The translations under genes and the position numbers were made by a program. A stretch of DNA of 64,000 nucleotides from Sipunculus nudus (lineage: Eukaryota > Annelida > Sipuncula > Golfingiida > Sipunculidae), in contig CM049319.1 in assembly GCA_026874595.1 (NCBI GenBank), forward strand, positions 5,546,601-5,610,600, written 5' to 3'. The notes under the pieces are model-generated. The model saw only the letters and a list, made by a program, of their open reading frames with translations. It was not told the origin of the DNA and made no database searches. Below, in pieces: positions 12,201 through 24,200 of the stretch; within the stretch, counting starts at the first letter, position 1; every line of letters starts with the position of its first letter.

Positions 12201-15200
12201 AGTTCCTGCAGACTGGTGGCGTCACCTGTACTGTTTGATTTTTTACGATTTTTTCCTCTATTTTTGAGACCTTTGAGGATGCTGTCATCTGTTAGCATGG
12301 CACAAATCGTAACGACTGGACCTAGAATCTTCATTTTCGACACACTGAGGGACCTATGAAAAGTCTCCATGGAAACCAGAAATTAGGTCTCTGTTACCCA
12401 TATCCTTCGAGCTATGGGGCCCAAAATTACCCCCCAGAATAGTCAAAAATTTCATACAAAAACTTCAATATCTCATTAACTACATCACTGATGGTCATGA
12501 TTTTCGACATACATATTGATCATGAGATGTTTCATCAGTTTTTGCAGACTGGTGGCGCCACATGTATTTTTCAATGTTCACGAATTGTTTTCTCCATTTT
12601 TGAGACCTTTAAGGATGTAGTTATCTGTCAACAGGGTACAAATCGTAACGACTGGACCTAGAATCTTCGTTCTTGACACACAGGGAGACCCATGATAAGT
12701 CTCCATGGAAACCTGAAATTTGGTCTCTGTTACCCATATCCTTTGAGCTATGGCACTCCAAAGTACAGCTCAGAATAATGGAAAATTTGATACAAAAGCT
12801 TAAGTATCTGAACAACTAATGCAGAGATAACCATAATTGTTTGCATGGATATTGATCATGGAGTGTTTCATAAGTTTCTGCAGACTGGTGGCACCACCTG
12901 TATTTGTTCGGTTTTTTTTACGAAATTTTTCCTCTATTTTTGAGACCTTTAAAGATATGAACATCTGTTAACAGGGCACAAATCATAAAAACTGGACCAA
13001 GAATCTTCATTCATGACACACAGGGAGACCCATGAAAAGTCTCCATGGAAACTTGAAATTAGGTCTCTGTTACCCATATTCTTTAAGCTGTATGGGTCCA
13101 AAATACCCCCCCCCCCCAGAATAATGGAAAATTTGATACAAAAACTGCAGTATTTCAATAACTACAACACTGATGGTCATGATTTTCGGCATACATATTG
13201 ATCATGAGCTGTTCCATCAGTTTCTGCAGACTGGGTGTGCCACCTCTATTTTTTTTCAAATTTTTACGAATTTTTTTCTTTTTTTTGAGACCTTTAAAGA
13301 TGTGGTTATCTGTCAACAGGGTACAAATCGCAACAACTGGACCTAGAATCTTCATTCTTGTCATGCAAGGAGGCCCATGAAAGGTGCCTGTGGAAACTTG
13401 AAATTAGGTCTCTGTTACCCATATCCTTCAAGCTATAGGACTCCGAAGTATCCCTCAGAATAATGGACAATTTGATACAAAAACTGAAGTATCTGAACAA
13501 CTAATGCAGAGATCACCATGATTTTTTGCATGGATATTGACCATTAAGTGTTTTTATTAGTTTCTGCAGACTGGTGGAGCCACCTGTATTTTTGTATCCG
13601 CCAAAACAAAGTTTTGCGGATACTATGTTTTTGACCGAGTTCCTCCACCGCGGCGGCGTTCGTTTCCAGAGAGCTCCTCGGAGACTAATGGACCGATTTT
13701 TCCCAAACTTACACCTATTATCAGGTCACATGTGAACTGGTGCCTAACCAATTTGCGTTGCCCTCTGACCTTTCCTCTCTATCCAGTGTCCATTTGTGGG
13801 TCTGTTTCCACTCATAAACCCTCATATCTCGGGAACCGTTTGACCGATCAGGAAATAAAATTGATACAAATGTAGCCCTTGGATTGCTTTATAACATACA
13901 CAAAAAATGGTGGCGCCACCTGTAACCATGTTTGCACAGTGTCCATCTGTTCATCTGCCTTGGGTTAAAATCACTCATATCTCTGCAGTGAATTGACTAA
14001 TTCACCTGAAATTTGTCATGCGTATACATCCAGGATAGCTTTCTTGATTTTATGACAGGTGGCGCCACCTACATTCACGTTCACGCTGATGACATCCAAG
14101 CTTATATCTTGGGAACCGTTTGACTGATCAGGAAATAAAATTTATACAAATGTAGCCCTTTGATAGCTCTGTAACATACACAAAAAATGGTGGCGCCACC
14201 TGTAACAATGTTTGCACAGCGTCTGTCAGTTAGTCTGCCGTGGCCTAAAATCACTCATTTCTCTGTAGTGGTACGACATAACTGCCTAAAATTTTGCAGG
14301 TTTATACATCGTGGACAGCTTTCTTGATTTTATGACAGGTGGTGCCACCTACATTCTAGTTAACGCTGCACACATCCAAGCTCATATCTCAGGAACCATT
14401 TGACCGATTGGGCCAAAATTGTGCATGTGTTTAGATCTCACATATGTCTTTATCATACACAAAACTGGAGGGGTTACCTGCAAAGATTTTTGCACAGTGT
14501 TTGTCTGCCATGGGCAAAAATCGCTCATTTACATGTAGTGGTTTGACTTTTCTGCCTAAAATTTTGCAGGTGTATACAACTTGGACAGCTTTCTGGATTT
14601 GTGGTAGGTGGTACAACCTACATACACATTTAGGCTGCAGACATCCATGCTAATATGCAACATACCTCACTCTATTTCCCCTTGCCACTCAATCCATGCC
14701 TCACTATCCGATTTTGGCAGATACATGTAGTCACTTGTTGGTTACCCGTATTCTAGTTTTAAAAGTTTACACATTTTTCTCTATTTTTGAGATATATAAA
14801 TACAGACTAAATCTTGGCCTGTTGGTTAATCTGTTTGATGCTTCAGTTGAATGGGTATATACTACCATTCTAATGATAAAATTTCTTTTTGCGAATCTCT
14901 TCCCAGTCAGCTGAGCGTCATGACCCATGGGTCACTTGTTCTATTATAAGCTCTGTGACCTTGGGTCATCCATCTTGGAACTTGACAGAGATTTTGTTGA
15001 TATGTATCAGCACCAAAGAAATGAAATTTCTGTGTTGAATACTTTTGGAGATATCCTCCTCACATGGTAAATGTTAACACTCGCCGGTTATTTTCTATAA
15101 TTCGCTCTAAAACGTTGAGAAATAAGTCAAGGTCACCCATCTTCGAACTTGACCAAGATTTTGTTTGTATATACATCAACACCGAAGAGATAAAATTCCT

Positions 15201-18200
15201 AATCAGGGTACCGACATCCAATATATGGTTTCATCTTTCAAAAAGTACAGTTTTACATATATTTTTATAAACATTTTATATATTCTACAACCTTATTAGG
15301 CATTGACTATTACTAAAGAGTTCATTTATTACCGTCCTTCTTAATTATACCTCTTCACTGCACTCATTCCTACAATTCTGGCACTCGCATACAACACAAA
15401 ATAAAATTGTCTGCAAATTCATGTGAGATCCAGAACAAGGCTTACAGGCCTAATGCGAACCTGTGCAATGGGATATACATCAGTTATAATGCTTCCATGA
15501 TAACATGCTTGACCATTATTGGAAAAGTACTTGATTACTTTTCAAATACGTGAATGTTTGACATGTACATGTTCAAAGCATGTACTAAAACATTTTAAAC
15601 CCAAGTACAGGATTTTAAGCCTGTAATAAAACACAAAATCTGTTCAGAGATACCTTGTTGTGCATGTTTCAATGGTATCGAGGCAAGGAATGAATGGAGT
15701 ACGGGTATGTTTTTTGACATAAACCTCGCATATGCTAATATCCGGTAAAAAGAGATGTAGTAAACTCTAGAACCTCCTTTAAAAAAAATATTTTTTTCCT
15801 CCCTACCTGATGACTTTTTTTGGACCAATGTTAGCCCCAACACAGAAATTTTTAAGGATGGCCTAATCATAATATATCATGTGGCCTTGAATATTAGAAA
15901 TAACAACACATTGCAGGTCACAAAATTAACCTTTTTTATCTACCTGAAATGGGGTCCGGCACCTAAAAAAATTACCTGTTGACTGATCTATGATTACAGT
16001 GTTTGAAAAGCTGTATCTTAGCAGAAGGATCAAGAGTGACATATTTCATGATATGACTGTCATAAAAGCTCAACGGATCAATTAAATGTGAATTACTTAG
16101 CAGAGCCCTGTTAATAACAGTTAAGTGATGAGGAGAGAACTGTGTGCTGTCAATAAAAGATGCTTTGCTGTCATAAAATGATTGTTTTAAATTCCTAAAC
16201 CTCCTTTGGAAAATTATATGCACATCTTTTTGACAAGTCATATGTAATTGTATCCTCCAACACAAAGTCTTGCAGATACTATGTTTTTGACCGGGTTCAG
16301 CCACCACTGCCGCATTCGTTTCCGGAATAGAACTCCGAGACCACTAGACAGATTTTTCTGAAACTTAACATGATTATCGGGTCACATGTGAACAGGTGCC
16401 AAAATATTTTGTGTTGACCTCTGACCTTTCCTTTCTCCAGTGCATCCATCTGTGCGTCTGTTTTGACACATTAACTCACTTATCTTCAGGCTCCTTTGAC
16501 CAATCAGGAAAACAATTTTTGCACAAATGGAGCGCTTGGATAGCTTTATAAAATACATAAAAAATGGTGGCACCACCTGCAACCATTTTTGCACAGCATC
16601 CATCTGTTCATCTGCCTGGGGATAAAATCACTCATATCTCTGCAGTGAATGGATTTATCCACCTGAAATTTTGCATGTGTATTCATCCATGATAGCTTTC
16701 TTGATTTTCTGACAGGTGGCACCACCTACATTCACATTCAGGCTGCAGACATCCAGGCTTATATCTCAGGACTGGTTCGATGTATCATCCTGAAATTTTG
16801 CATGTGTATAGATCTCACATAGCTCTTTATCATAGGCAAAACGTGGTGACCTACCTGCAACAATTTTTGCACAGTGTCCGTCTATTTGTCTGCCGTGGGA
16901 TAAAATCACTCATATCTCAACAGTGGTTTGACATATCTGCCTAAAATTTTACATGTGTATACATCTTTGATAGCTTTCTCGATTTTGTGGCAGGTGGCGC
17001 CACCTACTTTCGCCTTCATGCTGCAGATATCCAGGCTTATATTTCAGGACTGGTTTGACACATCCTCCGAAAATTTTGCATGTGTATAGATCTCACATTG
17101 CTCTTTATCAAATGCAAAACTGGTGACGCCATCTGCAACCATTATTGTGCAGCCTCAGTCTGTTTGTCTGCTGTGGGATAAAATTACTCATATCTCAGCA
17201 GTGGTTTGACTTACCTGTCTAAAATTTTGCAATTGTATACAACTTGGAAACTTTCTGGATTTTGTGGCAGATGGCATCATCTACTTACACATTTCGGCTG
17301 CAGACATCCATGCTAATATGCAACACACCTCTCTCTATTTCCCGTTGCCACTCAATTCATACCTCACTTTACCCGTCCATTCTGGTTTGTATGGCTATGA
17401 TAACTAAGCAGGAATTGGATTGCTTTTCATGAAGATCACAATGCTTATGATTCATCAATAACATATCACAGCTCTGTTAGAGTATCTTCAAAATCTAGCA
17501 TATTTATTGAGGTCGGAGGTCATCCGGCATCTTTGATCTGTTGTTGCATTATATTATCAGGACTTAGTATTTCTATGAATCATGCTGTGAATGTTTGCTA
17601 CTAAAATATCTCAGTTTTAATACAAACAAAATTGTTTTTCCTCTGGTTTTTATTTATGAGGTTAATTTCTTGCGATTTTTACATTTTCCATGTTTTGTGA
17701 GGGTTCCATTTTTGCACTCATTCCATATAATATTTTAAAGGAAAATATCCATTATTATATTAATTATGTGACAATTAACAATTTGACAAGTCCCCTAGTT
17801 AACGTCAAATGAGTAAAATCATCCTTGGGGTTGCTGATAATATTACAAAACTGATATCATTTATAACATGAAGCATTTGCAGTTAGACTTATGGCGCTAT
17901 ACTGATATGGATAACCTGCATGTGATGCAAATGATGATAAAGAATATACAGTTTAAATGCTACTCCAACTTTGGAGGCGTCTGATATGTGAAGGTTTTAT
18001 TTTTGCATTACTTTACCTTTCACAAATATTGCAAATTTGAAACCCTTGCAAACAAAAAGTCAACCAAAGTTGTTAATGAATTCATAGGACTTATTACAGA
18101 CATACCCTGCACTCCTGCAATTCTTGTTTAAACTTGTGATTTTGTGTGTCCTTTCAGTGCCTGTGCCCCTTGTATAGCTGTGATGGGTGGAAGATCACAA

Positions 18201-21200
18201 CCACAGAGGGCATCGGGAACAAAACACAAGGATTCCATCCAGTCCAGGAGAAGCTGGCAGAGCATAACGGTAGCCAGTGTGGTTACTGTAGTCCTGGGAT
18301 GGTTATGAACATGTACAGGTAGGAGCCAGTGTGGTTACTGTAGTCCTGGCATGGTTATGGCATGTACAGGTAGGAGCCAGTGTGGTTACTGTAGTCCTGG
18401 GATGGTTATGAACATGTACAGGTAGGAGCCAGTGTGGTTACTGTAGTCCTGGCATGGTTATGGCATGTACAGGTAGGAGCCAGTGTGGTTACTGTAGTCC
18501 TGGCATGGTTATTACGTGTACAGGTAGGAGCCAGTAGGTTACTGTAGTCCTGGCTTGGTTATTACATATACAGGTCATGTGGTCTCAATAACATTTCTTT
18601 AGTATGAATGATATTCAGTAGAGCACTTACCTCTGCCAAGGGAAAATTATCCGTCTGAATCCTTTGCATTATTTAAGGCACTTTCATGGACCATGTGCCC
18701 ATCTCACCTCAAAATTATTAAGAAATATTTTAGTATTTCTTGCATAATTCTGCTGAAAATCAAACCAAGAAACAGTCAGGGGTAACGCATGACCTCCTCA
18801 GAGGAGATAGTAACACAAATCAAATGTCTTAAGTTCAGGCATCTTATATATGGACAATTTAATTTAAACCTAAATTCTAATAAATAACTTTTTTTTTCTG
18901 AGAGTGTCTTGTACAAATTAAGAAATGTTAATAAATGTTGGTTTTTCAAGATGGTTTGAGTGCAGTTTTTCAAAGAACCAACTGTTCACATTATAACTTG
19001 ATAATGGTTTCAGCTCAGCCCACACAAGAGGTCACACTGATGCAAGTTTGTGGCGTAGTCTTAATGATTATGTAGTTCATCAGGGGAGAGTGGGTCAGCT
19101 GTGATTTCCACAACGTTCTTATTTGGTTCCAGTTATCTCCAGGAACACCCTCACCCCACCAAGCAGGACATTGACAATGCTTTCGATGGAAACATCTGCC
19201 GATGCACCGGATACCGTGCCATCCTTGACAGCATGCAGGAGTTTGTACCAACAGCAGATATTGAGGTATCACATAGAAAATGATGTAGGTTAAGTATAGA
19301 ATAATAATTTAGAAGAAGACATAATACAACATTGGTGACAACATACACTCCTTTGTGAAAAAGTTTTTTTGGTATGATTTAAAAAAAAGATAATAATTAA
19401 ATTTGAAAATATTAATTAAAAATTTAAAGAATTTGGCAAAGTCTATTTATTTTTTCAAGGATTTGGGAAGAAAGCATTGCCATGGCAACTGTAGTGGATC
19501 GTTTTGTCAGAGAGCATGTGCAAAGCCTGATCCAGTCCACATGGTGTTCAGCACAGCACAGTGGTACAAGCCTGCAGACCTCCCAGGGCTGTACAAGGTC
19601 CTCCAACAATACCAGAATCAGAAATACAGTCTGGTGGTAGGAGGGACTGGAATAGGTAAGAAAGAAATACAGTCTGGTGGTTTGAGGGACTGCAATATGT
19701 AAGACATAAATACAGTCTGGTGGAATAGTTAAGTGAGAAATGAGTAAAAGAGAAACATAAACTGATTGTGGGATATGAAATAAGTTATAGAGTGAAATGT
19801 AGTCAGGTTGTTGGATGGACTGAAATTAGAAAGAGAGACCGGGAGGTTCTGTAATGTTAAAAAAGAAATAAAGTTTGGTATTGGGAGGCACTTGAATAGG
19901 TGAAGGTTCAATACCTTGTTGACCTGGAATAAATAGAATTTTAAATGCAAATCTGGCTGAAGGCCAAGTCAGCCATCTCTAAAAGAGAACCCTGCTTGAC
20001 AAACTAGAATTTTTAATTCTGTTCAGCAATAAAATATAAAAGAGCCTTAGTTTGTACAACTAGGAAACATTAATACATGTCAAGAAAATGCATAATTCAA
20101 AAAGATTGACCGATATATTTAGTTTACAAAAGATGGCTTGAATCATTGTAAATTTGGAGGTTGATTGAGAATGTGTATTGTTGGTTCACAGTTAGCCTAA
20201 TGCAACAGCAACACCTTTTCTGATGCTGGGATGAGGAGTTAATTGGAAATGCCTTCTTTAATATTATGCCGCTAAATCTTTTAAGTTTTTCAATATTCAT
20301 TTATCAGGTGGGGATAATGTGGCCTTGATTGACATCAAAGGTGTAGCAGAGCTCTACAAAGTTCAGGTAAGAATTAATTGTTAATAAAATTAAATGTTAT
20401 TTTAGGATTGATGAGAGCACATTTTATTAAGATAACATGGTTATCATATAATAAAAAAATAGTAAGATGTACATTAGATATGATATATATATATATTGTT
20501 CTGTATATATCAGTTCTTTTGTTCTGATAATTCCAAAGGTTTGCAGTAGATGGACGGAAAAATTAGGATTATGCAAAATTAAGACAAAATTTTTAAAATA
20601 TTTGTTAAAGGAATGTTACCATGGGTTACTTTTTCTCCTGCAGCTGCAGTCAGATCCCATCACTATTGGTGCTAATGTGACCTTGAGTGACCTTGCAGGA
20701 CTGCTGGATGAAGCGTCACTGAGATCAGGTTACAATTATTGTACAGAGCTCTCTAAACATCTGAGGAAGGTCGCAAACAGGCCAGTCAGAAATGTAATTT
20801 ATCTTTTTATATATTTATATATATTATTATTATTATATAAAGCTAAATAATATACATATATTTCAGTGTTAATGTGAAAAGTTTATTAATGTGTATATTT
20901 GTACAAATATGATACTTAATTCTGATCCAGTTAAAAGGTATAAATCAGTAAATATATGTTACTCATGTCATAATCTAATTGTGATGCATGTGTACCATCT
21001 TATTATTTATAAATTTAAGCTCATTTTCAGGGAAATAAGAACAAGGGGAGTAGGGAATGGAATATGCAGAATGTCTTGTATTCTCTCCATTTTAACCCGG
21101 GATTATGCCTCAACACCAACTGATAGATCATGTTGTCAATCATCACGTCCCAAAACATCACTTATAACTATATTGCAGGCAAACTGAATTTTATTGTAAG

Positions 21201-24200
21201 CATTTGATTTTGGGATTAATTATTTCATAAAGGTTGGCTGCTGGGCTGGTAATCTGGTGTGGAAACATGGTGACCCTGGCTTCCCCAGTGATGTGTTCAC
21301 TGTCATGGAAACTGTTGGTGCGACAGTAGCCCTTTGTAAGTAAATCTGTGTCTGTATGTGCATTGTTGGCATCCTGGCTCAGAAGACATTGAATGTAAAG
21401 CCCCAGCTCTGTATAAAAATGTAAAAATGCTAAATTTTGTTATAATGTTACTTGAAATGAATAATTCTGCTGAAATTGAAATAATTAACAGGTTTAAATA
21501 CTTTTTTCTCCACTCTTCATCTTCTAGACTGTGGTTAAGACACTTTAAAGACACAATTCGTCAGAGTTTTATGCATGTGTATGTTTAAGAGCTGAAAATT
21601 ACTAAATATTTAATTGTGACTAAATTGAAGAAAAAAGGAAACAAAAGCCCTGCCTTTTTGACAGAAAATCCTCAAATAAATTACTTCTAACTCAAATCCA
21701 CAAAAATTACATGCTTTCAATTATCATTTATCTTTATTCTTAAGTGCAGATTATGAATATGTATGAAGTGTGTACAATAGAACCTGTCCGAAAGACTTTA
21801 ATAAGACCAACTGTGTATTAAGCCAAACCTGGAGTGAATCAAAAGCTTTCCCACTGATTATAACTGACCTGTCTTATATGACCACTTTGAAATTAGACAG
21901 CTTCTGGCTAGTCTCACATGTGGTCTTATAACACAGGTATTACTGTATATCATAATTTACAGATTTCTAATAATTTTTCCCAGCATCCAGCAATAGTACT
22001 CAGCATGAGATGTCATTGGAACAGTTCTTGACCTTTGACCTTGATCAGCATGTCATTCTGAATTTAAAACTCCGCCCTCTGTCCAGCCAACACATTGTGA
22101 GGACCTACAAGGTCATGCCAAGGACACAGGTAGTTTTTTTCAGTCCGATCAGTGAGACAAATTACTAAATTAATATTACTGTACTTCAGTGTACAGTTAT
22201 ATTTGTGGCAAACTTTATCTGATTGATTTAATATTTATTAAAAGTGTAGGGACAGAGATGTGTTTTCTTTAGTCCTTTCAAGGTCAAGTAATAAATTTGA
22301 CATGAAAAGAAACCTATGATATGATTAAATATACATTTTTTGTTTAAGAAAAATAATAAGTTCTACTTTTTAATGTTCTACCTCTCAATCAATGAATACA
22401 GAGCTATGGAAATTACATTTACACCTAATCAATAAGAATGGGAAAAGTCTCCCTTCTGATATGAGTTATCAAAATTATCAGAAGAATTTCTTCTGAAATT
22501 GAAATAATTATACATAAGGAGAATTGTATGATTATTCTTTGTGTTCATACAAGTATTTTGGTTTTCAGAATGCCTTGGCCTATGTCAATGCTGGTTTCTG
22601 CATGAAGGTTGATAAGACTGCAGGGTACAAAGTTTTTGAACAGCCCTCGGTTGTGTTTGGTGGAATAAGCCCTAATTTTGTAAGATATTTTTGTTGTTAT
22701 TATTGTATAAAATTTTGATTTTATAGTGTGCTTTTATATATGGATCATAATAACAGGAATTTGTCAAAAATTTTTTTTTGTAAGACAGTATCTTTCCTTC
22801 AGCATTACCTGTTAAAAATCTTGCATGGTTTTGTTTGTCTTTTATTAAATTTGTCTGTTTTCATGAAACTGAATAGGATGTCAAGGAGAAATGATATTTC
22901 GATTGGGGTGGGAGGGAGGAGGAAAACCAAGTTGGGACAGTAACATACATTAGTAATGCTGGTGTGATTTTTGTAGTTTTTAGCCCTCAGCCCTTAGGCT
23001 GATGGGCTATTTTCGTCACCCAAGCTGTCCGTCCGTCCGTCTGTCTGTCCGTCCGTCTGTCCGGCCGGCGTCCGTTAACTTTTACCTTGTGAGCGGGATA
23101 TCTTGAAAAGGATTCGCCGTCAGAATTTCATTTCCTCGGTAAAGATGTATATCGACAAAATCTCGGTCAAGTTCGAAGATGGGTGACCTTGACCTATTTT
23201 TCTACATTTTAGAGCTGATTATAGAAAAACACTTAGATGCTTATTACTCAGGAACCATTTGGTGGATTTTCACAAAACTTACTATGATTATTGGGACTGA
23301 TAGTCTGTACCTGCTGCACAAGTTTGGTGGCGCCACCTACAATTTCTGATTTTTAATGAATTTTTATCGGATTTTTCAACTTTGGGCTTGTGATTGGGAT
23401 ATCTCTAAAAGAATTCATCGTAGGAATTTTTTTTTTTTCGGTGAAGATGGATATTGACAAAATGTCGATCAAGTTCGAAGCTGGGTGACCTTGACCTATT
23501 TTTCTATGTTTTGGAGCTAATTATAGAAAAAAATTTCGAAGCTTATTTCTCTGGAACCATTGGCTGGATTCTCACAATACTTACTATGATTGAAGGGACT
23601 GATAGTCTGTAACTACTGCACAAGTTTGGGGGCACCACCTGCAATTTCTGATTTTTAATGAATTTTTCTTGGATTTTTCAATTTTGGCCTTGTGAGCAGA
23701 ATATCTCTAAAAGTATTCACAATAGGAATTTTATTTCTTTGGTGAAGATGTATATCGACAAAATCTTGGTCAAGTTCGAAGATTGGTGACCTTGACCTAC
23801 TTTTCAAGGTCACAGAGCTTATAATAGAATAAAACTTAGAAGCTTATTTTTCAGGAAGCATTTGGTGGATTGTTATGAATCATGGTACATACCTCTCCAT
23901 TTTAAAATTATAACTCAGACATGTTCAGATATACATCCATGTGAGAACAGATATTTAGTACTTTTTACTGTTACCACCTCTAAACACTGTTCTTTTGGCT
24001 GAGGGCTTTTGTCAGCTTCTGCTGATATTCTAGTTGTATTTAATTATGTAATCCAGTGGTAAAATACAGGAATACAAACCATAAATAGAGTATAATCTGA
24101 GCATGTATAGGCTTAATTTACAACCAATAATAGTGTCTTATTTGTGTATACCTGTTTACCTGTGACTACTTTATTGCAGGTACATGCTTCCAAAACAGAG

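Larger units (their letters stand above)
10127..15864. mobile_element. 5.7-kb unit bounded by 35-bp inverted repeats
   Basis: The left end (10127-10162, AAGGCCATCCTTAAAAAGTT...) is matched by its reverse complement at 15830-15864 with one or two changes. Inside are a CpG-containing promoter-like patch (10380-11040), a complete family A element with a nested family B element (11517-14939), and AT-rich DNA. It may be one composite element or two copies of a short repeat in opposite orientation. No transposase was recognised and no clear target duplication was found. Confidence 0.55.
9670..18157 (+). other. Intron 2 (8.5 kb), filled with repeats
   Basis: Separates cluster I exons 2 and 3. Most of it is a 5.7-kb unit between inverted repeats (10127-15864) and a family B fragment at 16253-17385. 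Sequence at 17400-18150 is AT-rich and has a fragment (about 17655-17720) resembling the short inverted-repeat element at 32229. No hidden exon was recognised. Confidence 0.8.

Noticed and set aside
18272-18573. CRISPR-like direct repeats
   Set aside because: The units are contiguous without spacers, derive from the exon end, and the DNA is eukaryotic.
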